Assembly (NCBI RefSeq): GCF_015207665.1
Contig: NZ_JADEWL010000014.1
Location: forward strand, 28,542-92,541
Direction of reading: 5' to 3'
Length of the DNA stretch: 64,000 nt
From: Plectonema cf. radiosum LEGE 06105
Lineage (GTDB): Bacteria; Cyanobacteriota; Cyanobacteriia; Cyanobacteriales; Nostocaceae
In this document: piece by piece, positions 36,910-45,370 of the stretch
How the letters are laid out: the number at the start of each line of letters is the position of its first letter
How positions within the stretch are numbered: the stretch's first letter is position 1
Made by a program: the position numbers and the translations under genes
Notes under the pieces: model-generated
Database searches by the model: none
Seen by the model: only the letters and a program-made list of their open reading frames with translations
What the model was told of the DNA's origin: nothing

Positions 36910-38619
36910 ATGGTTTGTAAAAAATCAATTTGGCTAAATATAGCTCTAAGTGCTGTTATTACCAGTGTTTCACCCATCTTAAATCATCGTCCTGCTGTTA
37001 GTGCCGAAAGGTTAAAGCTTTCTTTTGGGATAGTAGAGAGGTCGATTTCAGTTGATTCTTTAGAAATTTATGCTAAAACTGGTCAAGTAAATGATGAATT
37101 AGCAGTATATTTTAAGTACGTTCCTGAAGCTAGTCAGGAAGAATTAAGAGAAGTATTACTTGCTCCTATTCCTTTAAAAGCTGTTGAAGTTTCTCAATTT
37201 CTCTATTCACCAATTGGTGAGAAACTATTAGAAAATCTTTCGCAAGTTTTTCAACATGAATTTCGCGATCGCAATCAAGCATCTGCAAATAAGTTACGTC
37301 GCAGCAGTGGATTTTATGCAACTCGTTCGGCGTTAATTTTAGCGGCAATAGAACCAAATAATTTTACGATTATAAATATATTACGTAAATTTCCGTCTCA
37401 AACTATTTCAATCGATTTATTTCGCAGTTTGGAAATTGGATTAAGAGCCAGAAATATCGTCAATCGGACTCAAAAAGCAGTTGCATTAATCAACGAACAA
37501 TCTTTAAAACAAACTGGTAGAGAAACTATATCAAATAATACTATTTCTAATGCATTACGACCAGGACGTTTAACTTACACAAAAGAAAGTTTTACTCTCA
37601 CCGATATATCGCGGATTCGTTCTTTTCCATTAGATATTTATTTACCCCAAAATTTACCGCAAACAACTAAGCCTCTTCCGGTAATTGTAATTTCTCACGG
37701 ATTGGGTTCCGACCGCAGCAGTTTTGCTTATTTAGCCGAGTATCTGGCTTCTCATGGTTTTGTAGTTGCTGTACCCGAACATCCCGGTAGTAATTCTCAA
37801 CAGTTACAAGCATTGTTAGGAGGAATTGCCAACGAAGTTACAGACCCTAGAGAATTTATTGACCGACCTTTAGATGTAAAATATATTTTAGATTATCTCG
37901 AAAGTCTATCCGATTCCAATCCCGCATATAAGGGACGCTTCAACATGGAACAAGTAGGTGTAATTGGACAATCTTTTGGCGGTTATACGGCTTTAGCATT
38001 AGCAGGTGCCGAGATTAATTTTGCAGAGCTACGAGAGAATTGTCCGGTTAATCAAGACACTTTGAATGTTTCGTTATTATTGCAATGTTTAGCTTTAAAT
38101 TTACCCGAATTCGACTATAAATTATCTGATTCAAGAGTTAAAGCAGTAGTTGCAATTAATCCTGTAGATAGTAGCGTTTACGGTAAAGAAGGTTTAAGTA
38201 AAATCAATATTCCAGTCATGATTGTCGCTGGTACTGCTGATACTGTAGCTCCTGCATATCCAGAACAGATTATACCTTTTACTTGGTTAACAAACGAAAA
38301 TAAATATTTAGTATTAATGAATGGTGGGACACACTTTTCGACAATTGCCGAATCACCCAACTCAACTATTCCTGTACCATCCCAGGTTGTCGGTGCTTCT
38401 CCTAATTTAGCCCGCGATTATACAAGCTATTTAGCTCTTGGTATGTTCAAAAGTTATGTTGAGAATAATCCAAATTATCGCCGTTATTTAAGTGCAGATT
38501 ATATCAATTCCGTTGGTCAAGGGCAATTATTTTTGAGTGTAGTAACAGAACTTACAAATGAACAATTAAGTTCGATAAATAAGGAAGAGAAAAGATTGAA
38601 TCTAGCGACTTATCCATAA
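36910..38619 (+). CDS. DUF1400-type alpha/beta hydrolase, secreted
   Basis: 569 residues. A signal peptide ends near AVSA (about 31). Residues about 32-150 form the DUF1400 domain (AERLKLSFGIVERSISVDSL). An alpha/beta hydrolase follows: oxyanion segment SHGLGSDRSSFAYLAEYLAS, nucleophile GQSFGGY with S355, an acid in VAGTADTVAP and a His in GGTHFST. The overall layout resembles platelet-activating-factor acetylhydrolase-like lipases common in cyanobacteria. It would act in the periplasm on esters or lipids; the substrate is unknown. It begins three bases after the DUF3611 stop. Confidence 0.85.
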   Translation: MVCKKSIWLNIALSAVITSVSPILNHRPAVSAERLKLSFGIVERSISVDSLEIYAKTGQVNDELAVYFKYVPEASQEELREVLLAPIPLKAVEVSQFLYSPIGEKLLENLSQVFQHEFRDRNQASANKLRRSSGFYATRSALILAAIEPNNFTIINILRKFPSQTISIDLFRSLEIGLRARNIVNRTQKAVALINEQSLKQTGRETISNNTISNALRPGRLTYTKESFTLTDISRIRSFPLDIYLPQNLPQTTKPLPVIVISHGLGSDRSSFAYLAEYLASHGFVVAVPEHPGSNSQQLQALLGGIANEVTDPREFIDRPLDVKYILDYLESLSDSNPAYKGRFNMEQVGVIGQSFGGYTALALAGAEINFAELRENCPVNQDTLNVSLLLQCLALNLPEFDYKLSDSRVKAVVAINPVDSSVYGKEGLSKINIPVMIVAGTADTVAPAYPEQIIPFTWLTNENKYLVLMNGGTHFSTIAESPNSTIPVPSQVVGASPNLARDYTSYLALGMFKSYVENNPNYRRYLSADYINSVGQGQLFLSVVTELTNEQLSSINKEEKRLNLATYP

Positions 38620-38696
38620 ATATATTGGGATGCAATTTTAACGCAGAGGAATACAAAAGTAAGCACGAAGTAACGCGGAGTTGTTAGATTAATGAT

Positions 38697-39272
38697 TTAA
38701 TTGGTAAATTGCACGATTTTCTGTTGTAAAACTTGAATAAAACCCACCGCAGTTTGAATTAATGACCACGCGATTATACAAATAAAACCTGCTTTACGAG
38801 TGGTAATATCTAAAGCTTGGGTAACTGCTACAATTACTGCCAAAAGACTCCATAATCCTAAGATTAATTCTATCGGTCTTCCTAATAATGGAATTAATGT
38901 GAGAAAGTTTAATAATTGGGGTGCATAAGCAAAGCCAATTGGGCTTAATAGCTGATTAAATTTAGGACTTATTGATTTGATGAATTGTCCTGTTTTCCAA
39001 ATAGTTAAAGCCCAAAAATAGTATCCTACAATTATTGAAAGAGCATCAATAAAAAGTGCTAACAATAATAAATAAATTGAGGCTTGATTAATTAATAAAA
39101 TAAACAGACTACCTAAAGCATGAGAAGTACCAGCTAAAATCACAATAGTCAAAGCTACTTGATTATTTAAAGGTATATTACAAGCATTGTCGTAAAGTTC
39201 TGGTTTTAAAAGTAAAGCATTTTTAATTGTATAGAAGAATTGCCGCTTGAAGTTATTTTGAGTTGCGTTCAT
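38697..39272 (-). CDS. YIP1-family membrane protein
   Basis: 191 residues with five hydrophobic helices (about 38-60, 65-88, 110-130, 135-160, 165-183). The arrangement, with a short soluble N-terminus FYTIKNALLLKPELYD, resembles the prokaryotic YIP1 family. Function is not known. It converges on the DUF1400 gene and is divergent from the next gene, with 75 bases between starts. Confidence 0.6.
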   Translation of the reverse strand: MNATQNNFKRQFFYTIKNALLLKPELYDNACNIPLNNQVALTIVILAGTSHALGSLFILLINQASIYLLLLALFIDALSIIVGYYFWALTIWKTGQFIKSISPKFNQLLSPIGFAYAPQLLNFLTLIPLLGRPIELILGLWSLLAVIVAVTQALDITTRKAGFICIIAWSLIQTAVGFIQVLQQKIVQFTN

Positions 39273-39347
39273 AATAATCGCCCTGATGTTGTTAAAAAAT
39301 TGAATATAATCGAGTATTGTTGAATATGCAATATTTGATGATCAAAA

Positions 39348-40343
39348 ATGTTAAGGCTGATTGCACGAATTTTACGATGGTTACGAGGAGAAACTTTAAA
39401 ATTACTGGTTTTCGCAGGTATATTATTAATTATCTGGGGAATCATTGCTCCTGTGGGTACTTTATCATGGTGGTTAAGTGCTAGTAGTCAAGCTTTAGGA
39501 TTTAATAAAAATCCTACTCAAGATTTGATTAAAAATAATTTAAATCAGAAAAATATTGGAGAAAAAAGTTGCTATGTTGTCTTTCTACCGGGTGTCGGAG
39601 ATTTTTCCGCTAACGAATTGACTCCAGGAGAAGAAATATTTCTCAATCAGTTAGCAAAACTGCATCCTCAATGTGCAATTGTAGACGATGTATTCCCCTA
39701 CTCAGTAGCAAATAAAAGTTTGGGGGGACAGCGTTTTTTAGCTCCTTTATGGCGTTTTGCTTCTGAAGGAGATGGATGGTTAAAAAATGCAAATGTGTTG
39801 ATCAAAATTCGTAATTTATGGCGTTTTGCCATTTCCGCCGATAGTCGTTACGGTTCTATTTATAACTTGGGAATTGCCAACGCGATCGCAGAACGTATGA
39901 ATGCTGTATCTCCTTTGAATCGAACATCAAAGCAACCGCTCAAAATTATTCTTATGGGTACGAGTGGAGGAGCGCAAGTATCTTTAGGTGCAGTTGAATA
40001 TTTAGATCATTGGTTAAATCCACGGTTAATAGTAGTTTCTATCGGTGGTAGTTTCGATGGTGAAACGGGTTTTAATCAAGTTGATCGGGTGTACCACCTG
40101 CGGGGTAGTCGAGATTGGGTTGAAGATGTGACTAAAATTATATTTGCTGACCGTTGGTCTTTAATGGTGAATTCTCCGTTTATTAAAGCAGTACAGCAGG
40201 GACGTTATCAAGTAGTAGAAACAGGTTCTCATACTCACGATGGTAAGAATGGTTATTTTAGTACTCAGACGGTAGATAATACTGAAAATACTTATGTTGG
40301 TTTGTTGTTAGATAAAGTCAATCAGTTACCGATTTGGGAGTAG
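39348..40343 (+). CDS. Membrane-anchored alpha/beta-hydrolase-like protein
   Basis: 331 residues. One N-terminal membrane helix (about 18-45) is followed by an alpha/beta-hydrolase-like core: VVFLPGVGDF, then LMGTSGGAQVSLGAVEYL with a possible nucleophile S206, and GSHTHDGKNGYF near the C-terminus, a possible catalytic His. The order nucleophile-His fits a lipase/esterase, but the family is not one I can name and activity is unproven. It is divergent from the YIP1 gene. TTGACAG heptamers (40349-40373) follow its stop. Confidence 0.6.
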   Translation: MLRLIARILRWLRGETLKLLVFAGILLIIWGIIAPVGTLSWWLSASSQALGFNKNPTQDLIKNNLNQKNIGEKSCYVVFLPGVGDFSANELTPGEEIFLNQLAKLHPQCAIVDDVFPYSVANKSLGGQRFLAPLWRFASEGDGWLKNANVLIKIRNLWRFAISADSRYGSIYNLGIANAIAERMNAVSPLNRTSKQPLKIILMGTSGGAQVSLGAVEYLDHWLNPRLIVVSIGGSFDGETGFNQVDRVYHLRGSRDWVEDVTKIIFADRWSLMVNSPFIKAVQQGRYQVVETGSHTHDGKNGYFSTQTVDNTENTYVGLLLDKVNQLPIWE

Positions 40344-40377
40344 GGACAGTTGACAGTTGACAGTTGACAGTGGACAA

Positions 40378-41661
40378 TTACCAATTCCCCAAAATTATGG
40401 CAATCATTGCAATACCAATCATTACTACTAACACCAATTTACCACCAGGAACAAGGGATTGATTTAATTCTTTGTATTTATCTCGCTGTTTCCAAGCTAT
40501 CACAGCAGGAATAATACCCCCCAAAATTGAAACACTGAAAGTCCCGGCATAATCCAAAGCAGTAAAAAAGATATTGGGATTGATTGCAGAAAAACCCATT
40601 GGAGGAAATAATATCAACGAAATTAACGGTAAACTTACATTAGGGGTATCGGCAAACAAATTCATATCTTGGAATAAATCTCGCAATCCGTAGAAAAAAC
40701 CGATAAAAGATGTCGCGATCGCAAATTCGGAAAACACTGTAATTAAAATCCCTAACCATTGTCCCGCATCACCAGCACGTAATATTTGCAAAGGGTCAAA
40801 AATACTGCTATCACCGGATATATTTTGCAACATTGCTGGAGTTACACTTCCTAAAATTACTGCATTCCATAACACAAACATCACTAAGGGAATTGCCGAA
40901 CCCACAACAATAGATTGACGAACTTTAGCAGCATCTCCTTCCAATTGAGTAGCAACAACTGGGATAATATTATGAAAAAATAGCGCTACTAACATTACCG
41001 AAAGTGCAGGAGGAAGCGCACTCCAATCTTGGGATAATAAGGAAGTTGGATGTATTTGTGTAGCTCCTAACAACAGCAACCCGATAAAAGAAGCAATCAC
41101 AATTGCAACAAAAAAACTATTTAATCTCTCAACAAATCTATCTTTTCCCAGATACAAAATACTACCAAATATCAAAGCAAAACCCGTACTTCCTATCCAT
41201 GCTGGTACATAATGTAAATCCCATATTTTTTCCACCGCAGAGATTAAAATTTCCCCACCTTGCGAAACATAAGCTATCAACAAAGCATAGTGTAAAAATA
41301 AATAGGCACCACCCGCAATACGTGTTCCTATGGTACCCAAACTACTTTCTACCATTGCTAGTAAACCATTACTAGCACGTCCGTTGTAACGCATACCATT
41401 TAAAGATACCTCTGCAATCAGCAAAGCCGATACCACCGTATAAAGCCAAACCCCAATTAATAAAGCTGTAGAAGGTAAAACTCCAGAAGGTAAAGTTACT
41501 GTCGGCAAAGCCAAAATCCCTGCACCCACAGTAGTTCCAGCAATTAGTAATGTACTTCCAACAACGCTACCTGATTTATGAATTAGTCTATTTTTCTCAA
41601 ATGAAAGGTTAGAAAACAACCGAGTAGTTTCCGGGACATCCGAGTTGTCAATTGTCTTCAT
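40378..41661 (-). CDS. Aromatic amino-acid permease (TyrP/Mtr type, HAAAP family)
   Basis: 427 residues with about eleven membrane helices. The first helix LIAGTTVGAGILALPTVTLP is the signature of hydroxy/aromatic amino-acid permeases that import tyrosine or tryptophan by proton symport. Substrate choice is not visible from sequence. The N-terminal 30 residues are polar and cytoplasmic. It is a single gene, convergent with the hydrolase at 39348, stops 34 bases apart across TTGACAG heptamers. Confidence 0.85.
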   Translation of the reverse strand: MKTIDNSDVPETTRLFSNLSFEKNRLIHKSGSVVGSTLLIAGTTVGAGILALPTVTLPSGVLPSTALLIGVWLYTVVSALLIAEVSLNGMRYNGRASNGLLAMVESSLGTIGTRIAGGAYLFLHYALLIAYVSQGGEILISAVEKIWDLHYVPAWIGSTGFALIFGSILYLGKDRFVERLNSFFVAIVIASFIGLLLLGATQIHPTSLLSQDWSALPPALSVMLVALFFHNIIPVVATQLEGDAAKVRQSIVVGSAIPLVMFVLWNAVILGSVTPAMLQNISGDSSIFDPLQILRAGDAGQWLGILITVFSEFAIATSFIGFFYGLRDLFQDMNLFADTPNVSLPLISLILFPPMGFSAINPNIFFTALDYAGTFSVSILGGIIPAVIAWKQRDKYKELNQSLVPGGKLVLVVMIGIAMIAIILGNW

Positions 41662-41915
41662 AAAGAGAAATGTAAAGTATTATTAAATATTTTAGCAAAA
41701 TGTTGAGGATAGTTTCAAGCTTCATAGTTTTATAGAGTATTTGACAGCACAAGTAAATTACCTAAGTTTTAACTAACTAACGCAAAGTGACACGGAGGTA
41801 AGCGCGGAGGAACGCAGAGTTTTTTTTGCACATACTTTTTATCATTCCGATGTAAGCGTAAAGGATATAATTCAAAAATCAAAAAAGATTCCTATAGTTA
41901 CTAACGTTTATATAA
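41662..41915. other. Divergent upstream region with a degenerate dispersed repeat
   Basis: 41778-41821 (ACGCAAAGTGACACGGAGGT and GGAGGAACGCAGAG) is a degenerate relative of the CGCAGAGACGCAGAG repeat seen at 4221 and 43863. No gene lies here. Confidence 0.5.
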
Positions 41916-42548
41916 ATGTACGGTGCAAATCCACAAGAAAAACATCCGATGAAAGGATTTCCTCAAATCTGCTTTATCACAAATACAGTATCAAATCCGA
42001 ATATAATTATTGGGGATTATACTTATTACGATGATTTAGAAGATTCGGAAAATTTCGAGCGTAATGTTCTCTATCATTTCCCTTTTATTGGGGATAAATT
42101 GATTATCGGTAAATTTTGCGCTTTAGCGACAGGTGTAAAGTTTATTATGAATGGTGCAAATCATCAAATGTTGGGCTTTTCTACCTATCCTTTTCAAATA
42201 TTTGGTAATGGTTGGGAGAGAATAATGCCACAACTAGATGAACTATCCAATAAAGGTGATACTGTAATTGGTAACGATGTTTGGATAGGTTATGAAGCCT
42301 TGATCATGCCGGGAGTACAAATTGGTGATGGAGCAATTATTGCATCAAAATCTGTTGTCGCTACAAACGTTTTACCATATACAATAGTCGGTGGGAATCC
42401 AGCCAAAGTAATTAGAAAACGCTTTGCTGATGATGTTATTAATACGTTATTAGAAATTGCTTGGTGGAATTGGGATATCGAGAAAATTACCCGTAATCTA
42501 GAGAAGATTATAGGTTGTGATATTCAAGGATTACAAAGTTGTGAATAA
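41916..42548 (+). CDS. Vat/CatB-type xenobiotic acetyltransferase
   Basis: 210 residues of left-handed beta-helix hexapeptide repeats (IGNDVWIGYEALIMPGVQIG, DGAIIASKSVV). MYGANPQEKHPMKGFPQICF and FIMNGANHQM with catalytic H83 match Vat streptogramin A and CatB chloramphenicol acetyltransferases. Members transfer acetyl from acetyl-CoA to a hydroxyl of an antibiotic or an unrelated small molecule; many chromosomal homologues have no proven resistance role. It is a single gene, followed by a 78-bp tandem duplication. Confidence 0.85.
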   Translation: MYGANPQEKHPMKGFPQICFITNTVSNPNIIIGDYTYYDDLEDSENFERNVLYHFPFIGDKLIIGKFCALATGVKFIMNGANHQMLGFSTYPFQIFGNGWERIMPQLDELSNKGDTVIGNDVWIGYEALIMPGVQIGDGAIIASKSVVATNVLPYTIVGGNPAKVIRKRFADDVINTLLEIAWWNWDIEKITRNLEKIIGCDIQGLQSCE

Positions 42549-42592
42549 GTAGATCAACCTTAAAAATTGTTGCTATGAAAATTCAGTAATTG

Positions 42593-42748
42593 TAGTAATT
42601 GTAGGTTGGGTTAGACGCTTTTATGATTTTGGGTTTAATTACCGAATCTATATAGCGTCGTAACCCAACATAGTAATTGTAGGTTGGGTTAGACGCTTTT
42701 ATGATTTTGGGTTTAATTACCGAATCTATATAGCGTCGTAACCCAACA
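42593..42748. repeat. Two perfect 78-bp tandem copies of a palindromic repeat
   Basis: 42593-42670 and 42671-42748 are identical. Each unit begins with GTAGGTTGGGTTAGACGC and ends with GCGTCGTAACCCAACA, which are imperfect inverted repeats of each other, so each copy can fold. The GGTTGGGTT...AACCCAAC core is, to my knowledge, widespread in cyanobacterial intergenic DNA. Confidence 0.9.
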
Positions 42749-42767
42749 TAGCCATAGCATAAAAGAT

Positions 42768-43181
42768 TTAAATTCTACCTAACATAACATTTGCCATGCG
42801 AGTACGAAGGGATTGCGCTTCAGCGTGGCTATTACTATACTTAGAACTTGTAACAACCGTAAATGATGAGCCTTTTGGATGTCTCGAACATTGGATAACA
42901 CCTACTATGTTTCCTGTTCGGACTAATAAATAATACACATTACCATCACCGTTTCGATTTGCAATACGTCTAAACAATAAATTAGCCGTCTTGTGAGCTC
43001 TATTTTTGCATTCATTAAAACTAACTGGTATAGCATTCGCTCCTATATACATATTGGGAGCATAAGCCAAGACTTTACTTGTTGATAACATGAAGAATAA
43101 AAAGGAAGCTCCCAGCATTAGCTTAGTAAATACTCTAGTTGAAAACTTAATCAAGTTGGATTTATCAGTAAGATTATTCAT
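42768..43181 (-). CDS. Small secreted protein, tandem paralogue 1
   Basis: 137 residues with a signal peptide (hydrophobic stretch about 19-37, cleavage near VLAYA). The mature domain has IPVSFNECKNRAHKTANLLF, VYYLLVRTGNIVGVIQCSRH and a final AQSLRTRMANVM. Two conserved cysteines (C57, C98 approximately) may bond. It is clearly homologous to the next gene. I do not recognise the family. It lies 51 bases downstream of its paralogue on the same strand. Confidence 0.65.
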   Translation of the reverse strand: MNNLTDKSNLIKFSTRVFTKLMLGASFLFFMLSTSKVLAYAPNMYIGANAIPVSFNECKNRAHKTANLLFRRIANRNGDGNVYYLLVRTGNIVGVIQCSRHPKGSSFTVVTSSKYSNSHAEAQSLRTRMANVMLGRI

Positions 43182-43232
43182 GATGATGCGAGGAATTATT
43201 TAATATTACGAATAAGTTAAACACGTACAGTA

Positions 43233-43772
43233 TTAACAAGAGCTATTTGGGCAGGTGAATCTGTTAGGTATGGGTACTCTCCATTCTCTATAAAAACTCA
43301 ATTGACCAAGTTGGTTTGGATTATTTGTTCCTTGTAAATTCCCTTGCATAATCCTTGCCATGCGATTGCGGAGGGATTGTGCTTCATTGCCGTTAGTAAG
43401 CCAATAATCGCTTGTACCAACTATATAAGACGAACCATTCGGATGTCTCGAGCATTGAAGAAAACCTGTTACTCTTGATGTTTGAACTAATCTATAATAA
43501 ACATCACCATCATCTATGGGATTCGGAACGTTACTAAATAATAAATTAGCAGCTTTGTTAGCTCTGTTTTTGCATTCTTGAAAACTAACTGGTATATCGT
43601 CTGAACTTACCATCATACTAGCAGTATCACTTATATCAGCCATCATCTCATCGATACTGGGAAGCTCGTTGGGGTTAGCCGATACTTTATCTATTGGTAA
43701 CATTGCTAAAGAAACGGAAACTCCCAATATTAATCGAGCAAATGTTTTAGGGGAAAATCGCATAATTACCAT
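43233..43772 (-). CDS. Small secreted protein, tandem paralogue 2
   Basis: 179 residues with a signal peptide (about 7-32, cleavage near VSA). The mature domain repeats the pattern of the neighbouring paralogue: IPVSFQECKNRANKAANLLF, VYYRLVQTSRVTGFLQCSRH, AQSLRNRMARIMQGN. It has an extra 25-residue acidic insert after the signal (DEMMADISDTASMMVSS) and a 30-residue extended C-terminus ending CPNSSC with two more cysteines. It lies upstream and probably is cotranscribed with the shorter gene. Function unknown. Confidence 0.65.
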   Translation of the reverse strand: MVIMRFSPKTFARLILGVSVSLAMLPIDKVSANPNELPSIDEMMADISDTASMMVSSDDIPVSFQECKNRANKAANLLFSNVPNPIDDGDVYYRLVQTSRVTGFLQCSRHPNGSSYIVGTSDYWLTNGNEAQSLRNRMARIMQGNLQGTNNPNQLGQLSFYREWRVPIPNRFTCPNSSC

Positions 43773-43847
43773 CCTATAGATATATTGACAAATGCATCGT
43801 GAATTTGAAGCGTAATTACTCCTATCCCGCTCGAAAATTACCTATTT

Positions 43848-44070
43848 CTGTTTATCTCTTTCCTTTGCGTTCTCTGCGTCTCTGCGGTTTTTTTTTCTCC
43901 CTGGAGGGAGACGCTGCGCGAACGGTAATCTTTTAACGGGAAGAGAGTAATGCACAATTTTTTGTAGGGGAGGCTTTTGGGCGGATGTGGATGTTTCTTC
44001 CGCATTATTGCCGTTGTGTGACGCTACGAACAAATCTGAACGTAGTAATAAGACTTGTAGCGTCACGCAC
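43848..44070. repeat. CTCTGCGTCTCTGCGG repeat and inverted repeat
   Basis: 43863-43889 is the dispersed repeat CTTTGCGTTCTCTGCGTC plus TCTGCGGTT. GTGACGCTAC (44018-44027) and GTAGCGTCAC (44057-44066) form a perfect 10-bp inverted repeat. An 83-codon frame across the region is repeat-derived and not believed. No T-run follows the hairpin, so a terminator role is doubtful. Confidence 0.6.
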
Positions 44071-44114
44071 CTCAAGGGGTGACTGTGGAGCAATTATCAA
44101 ATCATTATTTTTTA

Positions 44115-44933
44115 TTACCAATAGGTAGCAGAGTTGTAAAGATTCAGTACATCTCCGATAATCGCATTTTGTTGTAGTCCAAGTTCAAGAGCAAGAGGAT
44201 ATAATATGGGATTCTCGAATGGATTTTGTGGAGTTTCTTTTTCAACAACTCCTAACCAAACACCATCACCGTATTCAACATCAACCAATTCATATCCTTG
44301 ATTTCCGAAGTGTTGTTGAAAATTTCCTAGAAGTTCATCAAAAGTGCTTCCCCCGGTATAGCCACTTGTAATACTAGAATCTTGTTGAAAAGTCCCAAAC
44401 CAAATACCATCACCGTATTCAACATCAACTAATTGAAGCCCTTGATTCCACATATTTTGAATATCTTCTTGAAATTCAGTAGCACTAGTTGCGGTTTGAT
44501 AACCATTAACTCCAGAAACATCTCGATAAGTTCCAAACCAAATACCATCACCGTATTCCACATCAACTAATTCAAATCCTTGATTCCATACTAGTGAAAT
44601 ATCTTCTTGAAATTCGGTAAAACTAGTTGCAATGCTATAGTTGTTAGCACCATAATCTTCTTCAAAAGTCCCAAACCAGACACCATCACCATATTCAACA
44701 TCAGTTAAACGATATCCTCCAAACTGCCACTGTTGTTGAACCATTTGTCCAAGTTCATCAGCACTACTTGCAGTGACATAACCAGTGTTATTAGGCGTGT
44801 CTTGATATAATCCAAACCAGCTACCATCGCTGTATGCAGTACTGATTAAGTCATATCCTTGACTCAAATTTACTTGTATCCCTTCTTGAAATTCTGAAAG
44901 ATTTTTACCAATAGTATAGGCATTGTTAGCCAT
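44115..44933 (-). CDS. Protein of five approximately 50-residue repeats (DUF7477-like)
   Basis: 272 residues made almost wholly of five repeats, each with a helix of type FQEDIQNMWNQG and a strand pair of type LVDVEYGDGIWFGTF. The pattern resembles the DUF7477-type module, which occurs in bacterial and plant kinases and other proteins; its role is not known. The first repeat is most divergent (STAYSDGSWFGLY). There is no signal or membrane segment. The C-terminal 30 residues (NPILYPLALELGLQQNAIIG) are distinct. It stands alone and divergent from the exoprotein gene at 45371. Confidence 0.65.
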   Translation of the reverse strand: MANNAYTIGKNLSEFQEGIQVNLSQGYDLISTAYSDGSWFGLYQDTPNNTGYVTASSADELGQMVQQQWQFGGYRLTDVEYGDGVWFGTFEEDYGANNYSIATSFTEFQEDISLVWNQGFELVDVEYGDGIWFGTYRDVSGVNGYQTATSATEFQEDIQNMWNQGLQLVDVEYGDGIWFGTFQQDSSITSGYTGGSTFDELLGNFQQHFGNQGYELVDVEYGDGVWLGVVEKETPQNPFENPILYPLALELGLQQNAIIGDVLNLYNSATYW

Positions 44934-44988
44934 AATGAAAGCTCCTATATTTTGAAGTTTTAAAGATTAGCTAAAACCAAGCAATTAA

Positions 44989-45149
44989 TTAACGTGAGTT
45001 CGATGTTGACTACTTAAATCATAAGGAAGCTGTAAAACCTCGATTTTTCGTGGGGTTAGAAGTCGGGTTTTTAGGATAAGTGTCTGTACTAACAGACAAT
45101 AGTTATAAGAACCCGACTTCTGTGATATTTATCGAATTGACGTTTAGTT
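44989..45149. repeat. MITE-like repeat with imperfect ends and a central GTCGGG hairpin
   Basis: AACGTGAGTTCGAT (44991-45004) and ATCGAATTGACGTT (45131-45144) are inverted repeats with two mismatches. Inside, GAAGTCGGGTT (45059-45069) pairs with AACCCGACTTC (45110-45120). A relative lacking the right end is at 13247-13417, including the shared GTGGGGT and GTCGGG blocks. It lies between divergent genes and so is not a terminator by position. The adjoining 45150-45370 has no gene and carries the exoprotein promoter. Confidence 0.55.
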
Positions 45150-45370
45150 AATGCTCAGTAATTTTGCCGTCAGTAATTTATACGTTAAATCATGTTCAAA
45201 GATTAAGCAGCCGAGTTTTATGCTTATAAAAGTGCAGTTTTGTGCAAAAGGACGAATCTACAATTGCACAAAACTGTATTGCATTTTTTTTCTAATTAAG
45301 ATTTGATTCATTTACTAAATAAATTAGTAGTATTAATAGATACCGTATAAACCATATAAATGCCTGCCTC

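Noticed and set aside
41916..42548. Recently acquired antibiotic-resistance cassette
   Set aside because: There are no integron or insertion sequence features, and base composition matches the neighbours.
43842..44093. 83-codon frame on the reverse strand ending NRRDAENAKERDKQK
   Set aside because: It is formed by the CTCTGCGTCTCTGCGG repeat and an inverted repeat; such tails are repeat translations.
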